Shown one piece after another: positions 1-10,589 of a stretch of DNA of 64,000 nt. Each line of letters starts with the position of its first letter. The first letter of the stretch is position 1. The stretch covers positions 18,042,001-18,106,000 of the forward strand of contig CP075492.1 of assembly GCA_021613535.1 (NCBI GenBank). The letters are read 5' to 3'. This DNA is from Adineta vaga. Its lineage: Eukaryota; Rotifera. A program made the translations under genes and the position numbers. The notes beneath the pieces were generated by a model. The model was not told where the DNA came from, made no database searches, and was given only the letters and a program-made list of their open reading frames with translations.

Positions 1-487
1 TGAGTATCATCTGCATTCAAACAACATAAAGTCAAGTGACCAAATGGTACGTCAATGAGCCGATCAAAGCAATCGAAAGGTAATGGTTCACCCGGAAACA
101 TTTCTATAGCCTTTTCAGTTATGTAAACATATCGATTGTCTTTGATATCAATTAAAAAGATATCGACAAATGGTGCATATAGTTGATAACGAACTTGAAG
201 AACAGTTCGACGAGGATCCCAAACACGATAACCGAATAGTGGTTCAATATCAAAAATTCTCGACTGATAAATGTTTCCTTTAATGCTACAAGTTTTTCTT
301 CATCATTTCGATGAATAGCAATATCTGCATCATCATCCCAAGGAATTAAACCACCATGTCTTTGACTACCAAGCATTGTACCACCAAAGATTACATATTT
401 AATGTTTGCATTACGTAGTATTTCATCAATTATTTCTAATGTGTCATAGATGACATCTACCATTTCTTGTGAAGTTACTTTGAGCAC
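1..487 (-). pseudogene. LicD/fukutin-type nucleotidyltransferase-fold gene, 5' part, frameshifted, runs off the window
   Basis: The protein read leftwards from 487 carries the LicD/FKRP signature: GGTMLGSQRHGG followed by IPWDDDADIAI, the metal-binding DDD region of this phosphocholine or ribitol-phosphate transferase-like family. After about residue 77 the reading frame drifts into a hydrophobic nonsense tail that stops at 152. The next frame, from about position 262 down to 1, is open and reads sensibly (EPLFGYRVWDP, then YAPFVDIFLIDIKDN, then FPGEPLPFDCFDRLIDVPFG), as expected for the rest of a LicD domain. A one-base change in the run of five T/A near 255-262 would explain it. Either the gene is broken or the base is an assembly error. 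The start at 487 (MLKVTSQEM) may follow an upstream exon. The 3' end lies outside the window. Confidence 0.7.
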
Positions 488-1320
488 TTATTCGTTCATT
501 ACTAAATCGATGTTGAAGATATCAATGATTTTATTTTTCAAAATATACGATTCCGATGAGTTTCTTAGTCAAAGAAGGAATTCTTTTTTGTCGAAACTAA
601 AATGTATATAACAGTCCAATAAACAAAAAAGATTTAAAAATCTAGAATTTAATTTTTTATATTGATAGATGGAATTGAAGAGTCTCTGATGATGAGAAGT
701 AGGTAATATTTTCTACGAATTAAAGATATCAGTAATTTTAATAAACATAAAATAGTAATTTGTATTTTACTTTTCTCTCCATATTTTTCTGTTCGTTTTT
801 GTTTTACATCATTTCATCAACAGAGAAAAAGAGAAATTTATAGCATATACATTTTGAAAATATCACTAACTTCTATGATTGCCTGTTCTATGTTATCTAT
901 CAATGAATTTAAGGATTTGTCTAAATACCATAAGTCTTAAGAAAAATGAACCTTTAAATCTATTGAAAGTTGATCATAATTTATTTCATTAACAAAAAAA
1001 GAATTATCATGAATCCAGCTTACAAATATGCTTCTTTATCATGTGAAATACCTTTAATATTTGTTTGAAATATAATAGTAACTTTGATTCTCTATTGTAT
1101 GATCAGGACATGATGTTTTAATGATTATGCACTTTCGCGTGATGAAATCGATTTCGAGTATATGTTTATAAATACCTGTGTAACTTTTATCTTCTACATC
1201 CAATACTCACATTTATTGGTAAAAGAAAACAAATGATGATTACATCTCTCTATCACTATAAGCAATAAAAAAAGCGAAAGGACAAAGACAAATGAGTACA
1301 AAACGAAGTAATAACAGCGC
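488..1320. other. AT-rich intergenic stretch
   Basis: No coding pattern, RNA gene or clear repeat is visible on either strand. It probably holds the upstream region of the LicD-type gene. Confidence 0.5.
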
Positions 1321-1951
1321 ACCTATTTTCTAAAGGCTACAAATTAAATGATCAGTATTTTATTATGAATGATCAGTACAACTTGATCAGTATTAAATGC
1401 AAATGATCAGTGAAAATATGGAACTAACAGTAATTTAATCATTTGATCAGTAACTTATTCACTTGATCAGTAACTTATTCATTTGATCAGTATAATAATT
1501 AAAATATCGGTATAAAATCTTCTTTGTCCAGTAAATTATGGTATTTTTACCAGTATTCGTCTTTCTATAGCATCCCTCGAGTATTACATATATGTTCACC
1601 TACTTTCCAGATATTACATCTGTGAGGGTGAGGGATGGATGTGTGTGTAGGTGTGGATCAGTGAAGGCGAGGTTGAGGGTGTCAGTAATTAATTGATACA
1701 ATAATCTCACTCTTGCCCACACCAACACCCACACATCCTCAAGATGTATGCGAGGATCGAGGGATGTTATAGAAAGACGAATACTGGTAAAAATATTATA
1801 ATTTACTGAACAAAGAAGATTTTATACTGATATCTTAATTATTTTACTGATCAAATGAATAAATTACTGATCATTTGATGAAAAAAATACTGATCATTCA
1901 CAATAAAATACTGATCATTTAAATACAAGCCTTTTCTAAATAGCTATAAGC
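1321..1951. mobile_element. Foldback element with long imperfect inverted arms
   Basis: The left arm (about 1321-1585) and right arm (about 1752-1951) are inverted copies of each other. Both carry, in mirrored order, an outer segment CTATTT..AAAGGCT, several copies of TGATCAGTA separated by AT spacers, a segment ATAAAATCTTCTTTG, a segment TTTTTACCAGTATTCGTC and an inner TCTATAGCATCCCTCGAG. The right copy reads CGAGGGATGTTATAGAAAGA and onward. The centre (about 1590-1750) holds a GTGTGGG-type hairpin. There is no ORF, so the element is non-autonomous. No convincing target-site duplication could be assigned by eye. Confidence 0.8.
1622..1744. repeat. Telomere-like hairpin, centre of the foldback
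   Basis: A G-rich arm (GTGAGGGTGAGGGATGG, then GTGTGTAGGTGTGG) faces a C-rich arm (GCCCACACCAACACCCAC, then CCTCAAGAT) across a spacer of about 60 bp. It is a degenerate member of the dispersed family described under findings. Confidence 0.6.
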
Positions 1952-2547
1952 TGCAAACGAATACAGTTGTACATCAAGAAATCAAGATCAAAGATGAATT
2001 TCCAGTTGTTTGATTACCAAATATTTCTCTGTAAAATAGATACCAAGATATCTTTACATGCATGTAATTGTTTTGTTTAATGTCATTGAATTTTCTTGTA
2101 TTCTATCATATGTGTTATATGTATTTAAATGGATATGTGCATTTTGTCGATGACTTGAACAGTATAAATATGAACAATGTCATGTTAGAATGACTTTTTC
2201 TACGAGAAAAAAATATTCATGTTTTAATCTTCGATTTTATCTACTTATTGTATTAGAATTGTCATGTTATTCTTATAACCCAGCAACTATCTTGAGAGTA
2301 AAGGTTTAGGAGAGATATGCTCATCTATTCTTTAGAACAGACTTTATGTCGATCTCTGAACACGAAACTGTCGGTAAGTGTAACTTCATTATACTGATGA
2401 AAATAATACTTTAGCTTGAAATTTGAAAACAAATAAAATTAATCTTCCTAGTTATCTTAATATCTCTTCTGAACATGTTTTTTTTTCATTCTAAGACGAT
2501 ATAAATCTCTTTATTGAAGGATTAAATAAAGTTTTGATCAATCGATT
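1952..2547. other. Intergenic; contains the UGT polyadenylation signal
   Basis: AT-rich with no coding pattern. On the minus strand an AATAAA hexamer lies at 2509-2514, about 35 bp beyond the UGT stop codon, and is a plausible poly(A) signal for that gene. Confidence 0.4.
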
Positions 2548-4167
2548 TCATAATGCCTTTATCTTCTTTGTTTTTCTAATTCGATGACGACAACGACAAC
2601 AGCAATGTACAATGACTTGCCGTAATCCAAAACATAATAATAACCAAATAGCATAGACATCTAAATTATAATATGCATACCATGGATATGAATTGTTCAA
2701 TGGTATTAGTGATTCAGTTCCATATTCAGCAACCATTTCAATAAAATCTACTGCCTTTTCAACACCGCCATGTAAACGCATCATTGTTTGTATTCGACGA
2801 AGATTTTCTTCTCTCAATATTTTTTCTTTTTCTTCGAACATCTTTATAATTATATCTCGAAGATTTTCAGAAGTAGATGTCAAATGATTTAACCATCGAC
2901 CGACACCTGCATCTGTTAGGCGTTGTGCCATATCATGTTGATCACCAAAGAATGGAATACAAAGAATCGATGTTCCTGCCCAAATACTTTCATAAGCACT
3001 ATTAATCCCACAATGAGAAATGAAAAGTTGAACATTAAAATGAACTAAATAACCGAATGTTGATGAAATCCAAGGAACAATTCGAATTGTTGATGGAACA
3101 TTTATCGGTAATTGATGACGTTTATCTAATTTCCAGAGAACACGATATTGTTCGAAAGATTTAAGAGCAAGAAGAATTTTTTCAATCAATTCATTTGATA
3201 ATAAAACAACTGTACCGAAATTGACATAAATAATTGGTCGAGAATCAATTTCTAACCATTGTCGATCTTCATTTGTTAATTGTGTTAGATAATAATCTCG
3301 AGAAAGTTTCATAGAAAACATTGGTCCAGTACATTGAACATGTGGTGGAAGATGTTGAGCATATTCAATTCCAAAAACACTATTCACTAAAATCATATGC
3401 GAATGATAACGTGATGAAACATGTATTGAATTATTTAAATGAAATTTTGTTTGTCTTAAAATATTAAATGGTCGTTCTAGTTGAAAATAGCTATAAATAC
3501 TTATTAAATAACGAGTTAATGGTAAAATTGTACGTAAAAATAAATTTGTCTGAATCGAATATATACTTTGTGGAGGAGCAAGAAGTACTGTGGGATTGTA
3601 ATCAGCTGGTAAGATATAATACCAACCTAGATATGGTAATAGATCAGCATTATTGATTATGTAAGTAATATTAAAATGATCAGCAATATCAGCTCCTGCA
3701 AATGTTAATAGATCAACTATAGCTATTACTCTTTTTTGTTGCTGAAATATATCTGGATTAATAGTTTGTAACATTTGTTCATACATTAGAGGATATGTTG
3801 TTTGTAATCCTATTTCTAGAAATTTTAATTTATTAGAAAGTGAATTAATATCTGAAGTAATATGGTTACATAATAACTGAAAATCGCTTTCATTCATACA
3901 TGGACCAATGTCAATAAATTGAATTGAAGTATTTAAACAATAGTTTTCAACATATGTTTTCATATTTGAACAACTAATTATATAAATATTGTAATCATTA
4001 TTAGGACGATGATATAATTCAGTTGCTTGACGTAATAAAGGATTGAGATGACCAATAAATGGAATCGATATAAATAAAGCAGTACTGGATTTTCGATCAG
4101 ATGAAGAACTATTTGTCATCGATATTACCAAGATAATTAGAAAAAAGTTAACAAACAATTTTAACAT
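2548..4167 (-). CDS. UDP-glycosyltransferase (GT1 family, ER membrane type)
   Basis: A complete single-exon 539-residue UGT, the usual length for animal enzymes. It would transfer a sugar from a UDP-sugar to small lipophilic acceptors in the ER lumen (family knowledge). Residues 1-20 form a signal peptide (MLKLFVNFFLIILVISM). The N-terminal acceptor domain has His40 in PFIGHLNP, the position of the catalytic base. The C-terminal donor domain carries the UGT signature at about 365-412: VPWISS, HCGINSAYES (385-394) and PFFGDQHD, where Asp409-Gln410 would contact the sugar. A single hydrophobic segment (about 502-522) and a short basic tail (RCRHRIRKTKKIK) give the expected type I anchor. The WxPQ motif of many UGTs is VPWIS here. 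Detoxification is the likely role, but the substrate cannot be inferred. Confidence 0.93.
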   Translation of the reverse strand: MLKLFVNFFLIILVISMTNSSSSDRKSSTALFISIPFIGHLNPLLRQATELYHRPNNDYNIYIISCSNMKTYVENYCLNTSIQFIDIGPCMNESDFQLLCNHITSDINSLSNKLKFLEIGLQTTYPLMYEQMLQTINPDIFQQQKRVIAIVDLLTFAGADIADHFNITYIINNADLLPYLGWYYILPADYNPTVLLAPPQSIYSIQTNLFLRTILPLTRYLISIYSYFQLERPFNILRQTKFHLNNSIHVSSRYHSHMILVNSVFGIEYAQHLPPHVQCTGPMFSMKLSRDYYLTQLTNEDRQWLEIDSRPIIYVNFGTVVLLSNELIEKILLALKSFEQYRVLWKLDKRHQLPINVPSTIRIVPWISSTFGYLVHFNVQLFISHCGINSAYESIWAGTSILCIPFFGDQHDMAQRLTDAGVGRWLNHLTSTSENLRDIIIKMFEEKEKILREENLRRIQTMMRLHGGVEKAVDFIEMVAEYGTESLIPLNNSYPWYAYYNLDVYAIWLLLCFGLRQVIVHCCCRCRHRIRKTKKIKAL

Positions 4168-5309
4168 TATACTATTAATAAACCTGAAAAAGAATTGTTG
4201 ACTAAGCGAAGAATCGTTGTATTATTATTTGTCACTTGTTTTTAATTCTATATCGTGATATTCTTATGCATCTTCTGAAATATATATTATAATGATATTG
4301 CTAAAAGCTTTAATAATTAGAATACATTCTGATAATACGATGTATTATCTGTTAACATTCTTTGAATTATTTTTTTAATCAGTATGAAATGAAAAACTAG
4401 GTCAATGACTAGATTGATAGAACAGTTAAATACAAAATAACTTTGCATCTATGCCAATATTATTTAGCTAGTTATGATCACAGAGTATAATCCTTTCATG
4501 TAAAAGTATATATTCTCAAAAGAGAAAAAAACATCATTGACGATCTGCAAGTAGATATAATAGTCATAGATACGTTCTTTGATGCTAACGAAATGGACAG
4601 CTAATGAAATCTGCTCCTTTTCTTTTTCGTTCTCGTATATGGCCTTCTCAATGTGCGCACATGTCTTCATAGTAATATCTACAACTATATAACTAAACAG
4701 AACTGCACTAACTGTGTATTTAAGACAACGAAAGTAAATCTCGACAGCGAACCTACAAAAATGGAATAATATGAAATCGGATTCTTCACTGTTTATAAGA
4801 ATAATTTAAACTGAGTATAACAAGGTCTATTTATGTGCTTTATGATACAATCTATGTACATCATAGATATGCTATCATACGCAAACACTTTGTAGAAATC
4901 TGCTCGACTAACTTTACCATGCGGTAAGATCATTAACCTCTAAGATATTTCCTGACAATATGAAATTGTCTAAAATCTGTTCAACAAAACTATATCTAAA
5001 GCATTACCACTTGCTGAGTAAAATGACCCATATAAGACTATTGATGTCATCGATAGATGTCACTAGCTTTCAAATTCTCAGTAAATCTTGAATAATAAAA
5101 GCGTGAGTATCATTTCTCGTGAACATCTTTATCTAGACACTCTCAGCTGTTGACAGTTATATACAAAGTAAACGATTGATATCATCCTCTAGGTAGTTAT
5201 ATTTTATTCTTTACATATATTTTCTTTTCTGTTCTTCACAGATGTTCACATATGTTTTCGGTTCTTTTATGGATTTCATTATCCTTCGTTCATTGTTCAT
5301 CACAGTATA
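4168..5309. other. Intergenic, no feature seen
   Basis: AT-rich DNA upstream of the UGT gene and left of the Tc1-type element. Short ORFs here show no protein-like composition. Confidence 0.5.
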
Positions 5310-6198
5310 CAGTCCTGTTCAACAAAACTTGCACAAAATTTAATTTTTTGTATAACGATTTTCTTACCGTTAGAAAGTAATTAAAAATTTGAATTTTCCA
5401 GGGATATATGTTCGTTAGATATAGTACACGTTGTCGATATAAAAGTGTGATTTCTTTTCTTTTTAATAATGAAATTAAAGAAAAACTATCTACAGCTTGT
5501 CGATCATCAATACGTCGTTATCTTCTTAAATGTGGCTATAGAAATGTTTTACCAAGAAGTACTCATATGTTAACATCTGAACACAAACAACGACATATTC
5601 AATGGGCACAAGAGCATCAAAATAATGATAGATGAATCTTCATTTCAACTTTTCCGAAACACTTCGTCGTTGGACAAAATGCCGAAATAATGAATTGAAA
5701 CGAATACATATAGGTCGACAAAAAGTTCACGTATGGGGTATTGTTAGTGTACGAGGTGCGTTGACTTGCCACACTTTCAGATGCAATCTTGAGGGTCCAT
5801 ATTATGTTAATATACTTAAAATTATCTTCTTCATGCTGCTAAACAAAAATATCGTCAAAATTGGTGCTTACAACAAGATAACAATAATAATCTGGCCAAC
5901 CAATAGTCAATCAATCAATCCTGTTGAGAACTTATGATCAATTGTAAAACGCAAAGTTGAAAAATGAAAACCGAAAAATCTTGATGATAATATTTTAATG
6001 AAAATTGTGACGTCGATGAAAAAAAGATGTTTGTCTCTTATTGAATCTAAAGGCGAACGAATAAAATATTGAAGTATATAGTGTTTAATAGTACTCGACA
6101 TAGACTAACGATCAGTAATGAAAACTACTTGACAGTGACTTATATATGGGAATATATTTACATAACAACATGTGCAAGTTTTTTTTTTAACAGGGCTG
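5310..6198 (+). mobile_element. Tc1/mariner-type transposon, internally deleted, both TIRs present
   Basis: An 889 bp element flanked by TA at 5308-5309 and 6199-6200, the Tc1/mariner target duplication. The left end begins CAGTCCTGTTCAACAAAACT, then TGCACA. The right end, reverse-complemented, begins CAGCCCTGTTAAAAAAAA, then ACTTGCACA, so the inverted repeats are about 30 bp. Intact relatives are usually 1.3-1.6 kb, so several hundred bp are missing. The transposase inside is broken. Confidence 0.88.
5408..6101 (+). pseudogene. Tc1-like transposase remnant (DDE), frameshifted and truncated
   Basis: Two overlapping frames hold recognisable transposase pieces. 5408-5635 encodes the part before the second catalytic block (LTSEHKQRHIQWAQEHQ). 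5632-5937 encodes TLRRWTKC, KVHVWGIVSVRG, the GPYYVNILK block and IWPTNSQSINPVENL, the C-terminal block normally written as IWPxNSPDLNPIENLW. After a stop at 5935-5937 the same frame continues with KRKVEK and a further stop. The N-terminal helix-turn-helix DNA-binding domain is missing. Inactive on sequence grounds. Confidence 0.85.
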
Positions 6199-6200
6199 TA

Positions 6201-6882
6201 TGAAGAACGATCGGTGTAATATATTGAAGTCAACTGTAATCATCAGACGTTGAATCATTATATGCAAGAGGACTTCTTTCTACTGGTACAGATATCTGAC
6301 TTACGTCACGTTCAATTTTTCCATTTTCCCTTTTCTAGTATAAGAGAGAAAGAGACAGATCAACGTCTCTTTTTATAGTTAGAACTGGTATGTTCAAAGA
6401 TTTTAACAAAGTTTATTTGATATTACACGATTTAGAGCATCATGTTTATATTTATATTTTGATGTTTTCTTTATCACACAGTCAATTAAGAGAAAACGAT
6501 AAGGATTCTTATTATTTTCTTCCTTTTCTCTCTCTCATAGCAACAGAACAAACATTGTGAACGGTAGCAATACCGCGTGAACTGGTCTATTTTCATCTAT
6601 GCACATAATTATCAGAAATTACTGTCGCACTTAGATCTTCTTATTAATACAAAAGAGAACAGAGCGAAACCATAAATTAGCAGAGTGTCTTTACACTACA
6701 TTAGTCTAATGGTGACAAATACAAACTGTGAAAACTAGAAAAAACTGACATTCTTTTATTTCGTCCTTCCGCTTTATCTCTTAACAGAGAAAGGAGAGTC
6801 ATTTATACTACCATTTATTTTCCAACAGCACCATCTCTACTAGTCTTAGGTGATCTCTTTCCAAAACTAGATACTTGACGCG
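6201..6882. other. Intergenic, upstream of the 7TM gene
   Basis: AT-rich with pyrimidine runs. No coding pattern. It presumably carries the promoter of the receptor that starts at 6883, but no clear TATA motif could be chosen. Confidence 0.4.
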
Positions 6883-7938
6883 ATGACTTCAAATGAAAGT
6901 GATACAATATCAATTGACTATTCGAATATTTATCTTCCTCGTGAAGTTCGATTTTGGATACTTTTGCCTTTCAATACACTATCACTTGCATGTTCACTAT
7001 TTCATCTTTATCATCTACTTCACAAACGAGTACTACGTATAGCATTAAATAATCATGTGATTATTGCTCTTATTTTCGTTGGATTTTCCACCCAACTGCT
7101 TGATATTCCGTCCTATATCATTTATCTTCGTCTAGGTTATGTGTGGCCACAGTCTCCATTGTTTTGTCGATTTTGGTGGTATGTCGATATAGCAGCTTTT
7201 GGCATGACTATCTTTCTTGTTATGTGGTCATCACTGGAAAGACATGTACTCATATTTCATGAAAGATGGTTATTAACACGAAAGAAACGATGGATTCTTC
7301 ATTATCTTCCATTGGTCTTTTTCACTGTCTATCCGTTGTTATTTTATCTATTGTGTTTAATTCTCATTACTTGTGATTACCCGCGTTATTACGATTACAC
7401 ACAAGGATTGTGTAACTATTCACCTTTTTGTGATAATGATATAACCCTAGTGCGATATGATATATTAGTGAACTGGATGTCCTGTACAATTGTCACTTTC
7501 CTATCTGATGTTGTACTGATCATCCGAGTCATATGGCAACGACGTATTCGTCTTCATCAACCAATTCAATGGCGCAAACATCGCAAAATGATGATACAAC
7601 TATTATCAATTTCAATATTTGCTTCAAGTTTCTCAACACCACTTCTGATTTTTTATCTAATCGTGTATTATGGAAATACGTCATCAGTGAATCTTGATCT
7701 GAAAGTAGTATATCTTTTACTTTATTTATATCTCTTTTCGATTTTATTTTTACCATTCATCATGATTCTTTCACTTCCAAAAGGATATTGGTGGGGCAAA
7801 TGGAAACAGGTGTTATCCAATAGACAACGACAACGACAACGACGAGCAGAACAAATACCACTTGCTGCAGCCATACCAGTTACGAAGTCACTGAGAATGA
7901 ATCAACGGCCGGTTCGTTTTGTTGCAGTACAAAACTAA
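6883..7938 (+). CDS. Rhodopsin-like G-protein-coupled receptor
   Basis: A single-exon protein of 351 residues with seven hydrophobic segments (about 24-46, 57-80, 95-118, 140-163, 196-217, 238-262, 274-298) in class A spacing. Cys95 at the top of TM3 and cysteines in the second extracellular loop (164, 177, 183) could form the usual disulfide. The DRY position at the end of TM3 reads ERH (119-121), a conservative variant at the acidic residue with Tyr replaced. TM7 has LPFIMILS in place of the NPxxY motif. The N-terminus has N-glycosylation sites and no signal peptide. The tail is basic, with Gln/Arg repeats from a CAACGA-rich stretch. The ligand is unknown. It looks like a divergent, lineage-expanded invertebrate receptor. 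Confidence 0.85.
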   Translation: MTSNESDTISIDYSNIYLPREVRFWILLPFNTLSLACSLFHLYHLLHKRVLRIALNNHVIIALIFVGFSTQLLDIPSYIIYLRLGYVWPQSPLFCRFWWYVDIAAFGMTIFLVMWSSLERHVLIFHERWLLTRKKRWILHYLPLVFFTVYPLLFYLLCLILITCDYPRYYDYTQGLCNYSPFCDNDITLVRYDILVNWMSCTIVTFLSDVVLIIRVIWQRRIRLHQPIQWRKHRKMMIQLLSISIFASSFSTPLLIFYLIVYYGNTSSVNLDLKVVYLLLYLYLFSILFLPFIMILSLPKGYWWGKWKQVLSNRQRQRQRRAEQIPLAAAIPVTKSLRMNQRPVRFVAVQN

Positions 7939-8463
7939 TCAACATAACAATAACTTTGTATTTGTATTTTTTTTTCTTTTATTTATCTCACCTATATCCG
8001 TTTTCGATTAATAATGAAAGATTGTTGTTTTATGTTTATCCCATCAATAGAAAAACAATCGGATCACTATTTGATTTCAATCCTCTCCTATATTACCGAC
8101 CGAGTCACATCCTTGATCATTCTATAATACGTTTTTGGATAAGTTTGTTGAAACTTTAAAAGCAAATTTTGCACAAGTCTTTGACAGTAAGGAAAAAATA
8201 GTTATTCATTTAACTTCACATTATTGTCGATATAAACTGATGCCTAAGACTGGATTATTGGGTAACAGACTTCGGAGATTATCCATAGTTGTTGTATTTG
8301 ATAATGAATGAAAACAATCGTGAAAAATAGTAGAATCTAATCAATGAAATAAAGATATTTAATTGTTTTTTCATTTAAATTAAATACTAGAAATATCTCT
8401 ATTAAATCAATATTGAGAATATGAAAAAACAGTCTCTTTTTTCAACATATCTTTATTTCTAAT
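7939..8463. other. Intergenic, no feature seen
   Basis: AT-rich sequence downstream of the receptor. Its short ORFs lack protein-like composition. Confidence 0.45.
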
Positions 8464-8512
8464 CGAGATTGAGGGTGTGGGTGTATGTGTAAGGCAAACA
8501 CCCTCATACATC
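8464..8512. repeat. Telomere-like hairpin element
   Basis: GATTGAGGGTGTGGGTGT on the left faces CAAACACCCTCATACATC on the right across a spacer of about 10 bp, one of the shortest copies. Confidence 0.6.
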
Positions 8513-8776
8513 GATTTTACTACGAATGAATAAACTAACTGAATTAGTTGCGTACTGTGCCAACAAACATTAAAACAATATAAGATTATGTCATAACAGT
8601 TCTTCTAGACTCACCACTGCTAACGATGAGTCATCTATTAGAATTTATTCTTTTTTTAATCTAATTTTGGATTTAAAAGAGTAAAATCTAACAGGATGAA
8701 TTATATCGAATTTGAAATTTGATTATCTGAATCCATCTGATGAGATCATCAAAAGCATTCTGCTTTCTTCATACAG

Positions 8777-9171
8777 ACGCTCACTACACTCTACCTTTCT
8801 CACAATCAAATCGGAAACGAAGGTGTACTACATCTGAGTGAAGGATTACAACAAAACAGAGTTAGAGAGATCAATACATATTTCGTCTGTTCATCTCTAA
8901 CATGTACATATTTCTTCTCTTACATAGACACTTGCTACACTCAATCTCTTTGACAATCAAATCGGAAATCCAGGTGCACGATATCTTGTTGAACCATTAT
9001 CACATAGCAGAGTTAGAAACAACAATACATGCTCTATATCATATGCATTTTTCTCTCCACATGTAGACACTCATCACACTCGACCTTTGCAGCAATGAAA
9101 TTGGAGACCGATGGAAAAATGAACTAAATGAACTGCTTAAAAGAAAGATAAATTTCCGTTTATATGTGTGA
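8777..9171 (+). pseudogene. 3' end of a leucine-rich-repeat gene (ribonuclease-inhibitor type), three exons
   Basis: Three exons, each one LRR: 8777-8860 and 8928-9011 are exactly 84 bp (28 codons, phase 0), and 9067-9171 ends in TGA. The introns are 67 and 55 bp with donors AGA|GTTAGA and acceptors ending TAG. The repeats read TLTTLYLSHNQIGNEG, TLATLNLFDNQIGNPG and TLITLDLCSNEIGDRW, the 28-residue LxxLxLxxNxIGxxG pattern of NLRC3/RNI-like proteins. No further repeat, start codon or N-terminal domain is visible upstream before the hairpin at 8464-8512, so this is an orphaned 3' fragment even though the visible part has no internal stop. It could still be transcribed from an unseen upstream exon. 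Confidence 0.72.
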
Positions 9172-9545
9172 TAAAGATGATGTGAAATTGAATTTGAAGT
9201 TTTTCCTCGATCCCCTCTATAATATTATTTCATATTCGACCTTCAATATCACCTACACACTCACTCTATATACAAATACAAATATTGGAAAAGAATCTGT
9301 ATAGTTATATATTTTTCATTCCATTTTATTGGACAGTTCCATGATGAATTTATTTAGTTCTGTCGATCAGCGCAAACTTCACAAATATCAAATCCTTGGA
9401 CTGCACAAGAACAATGCCCTGATAAGTTCCTACATTTTCTCGAGCATATACTACATATAAATACCCGTCCTGAATATTGATGACTATAATTCGTAACACG
9501 TTGTTTACTGTCACACAATTTGAGATGATGTCCTCGTGGGCATAA

Positions 9546-9600
9546 AAGGGGTGTGGTGTGGGTGTTAGATAGATGTAGTACCCACACCCTTTCGAGGGTC
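9546..9600. repeat. Telomere-like hairpin element
   Basis: GGGGTGTGGTGTGGGTGT faces ACCCACACCC across a spacer of about 20 bp. It lies inside the broken zinc-binding gene. Confidence 0.65.
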
Positions 9601-9771
9601 TGCTTTATAAAACTTTGACGGTAGAGTAAATTTAAAACATATGATAATTGATGGAACGAGTGCAATAAAATATTCACAAAGATATACTCACGAACCATTA
9701 TTGGATTTTAAACATTTCGATATATATGAAATAACTAAACGTAGTATTGAAAGGATATAAGTAAAACGATT

Positions 9772-9836
9772 GAGTGGGTGTGGGTGTGGGTGTGGGTGTA
9801 GATATTATCTGTTCAATCACACCCACACCCTCAAGA
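9772..9836. repeat. Telomere-like hairpin element, perfect TGTGGG tract
   Basis: The left arm holds four consecutive GGGTGT units. After a spacer of about 20 bp the right arm is CACACCCACACCCTCAAGAT, the standard family end. Confidence 0.75.
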
Positions 9837-9934
9837 TCATTTGATTGATTAAGATAATACGAAATATAATCATCAATAAGATCAATGGGTGCAAACCGTT
9901 CTAAAAGAGTTTTTGCTGTGATAATATTCATCAA

Positions 9935-10589
9935 ACGAAGTTGATCGAATGTAAATTGAATTTGAAAACATTGATTCTTGGTATGTATTGAACTATGACG
10001 AATGCATTATATAGGACAAGATGATGAGATAAATCATTAAAACTATTTTCAGAATGATAGAAACAATCATGATCACTATTCGATATAGAGTACTGACTAT
10101 GACCAAAATAGTATAAATTTAAAAATAATAAAAAAGTGTTTCATTTTTTGAATGCTCAATTGATGAAACGTTGTATTTCAGTCGACAGATGAATTTATAA
10201 AAACACTATCTTGACAGATTTTTTTAACTTTGTAAATACAGAAATGCGAAAAAAATAACGGTAATGGATATGTGTGTATTCATACTTAATAATTTTATTT
10301 TTCAAAGTACCGACAGTAAAATAACATTTCAGCGTATTTTCTACTGAACAAGATTTTTTTTAACAATCGTAATGTATTATGAAAGTTGAGTTTTGTTCTT
10401 CGTATCGACAATATTAAGCGTAGGATAGCGATAAGGAGGATATTCTAATATTATTTTCAGAAAAATTTCTTGAAAATGTGAGTTTGATCTTCATTCAATA
10501 TCACTCTTTTGTAAAATAAAAAAAGTAATATCCATGATTTATAAATGAAATATTGTTAAATAAATCGATTTAAATTAGTGAATAAAATT
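9935..10589. other. Intergenic, no feature seen
   Basis: AT-rich, between the broken zinc-binding gene and the 3' end of the FG-GAP gene. No coding pattern found. Confidence 0.45.

Larger units (their letters stand above)
9354..9934 (-). pseudogene. Small zinc-binding (C1-like) protein gene interrupted by two hairpin elements
   Basis: The 3' part (9354-9540) encodes a Cys/His-rich zinc-binding module: CPRGHHLKLC, then CSICSRKC, then GHCSC, FDICEVCAD. The spacing resembles the DC1/C1-like domains common in lineage-expanded protist and rotifer proteins. The 5' part (about 9830-9934) reads as an acidic helical segment starting MMNIITAKTLLERF. Between them lie two GTGTGGG hairpins (9546-9600 and 9772-9836). 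Read through, the second gives a TPTPTPTPT stretch and the frame then stops. The pieces probably belonged to one gene with the elements inserted in introns or exons; which applies cannot be decided here. Confidence 0.42.

Noticed and set aside
4464-4670. 68-codon minus-strand ORF upstream of the UGT
   Set aside because: No signal peptide, motif or coding-like codon pattern.
9772-9836. GTGTGGG clusters as CRISPR repeats
   Set aside because: The units are tandem and inverted without unique regular spacers or cas genes, and the genome is eukaryotic.
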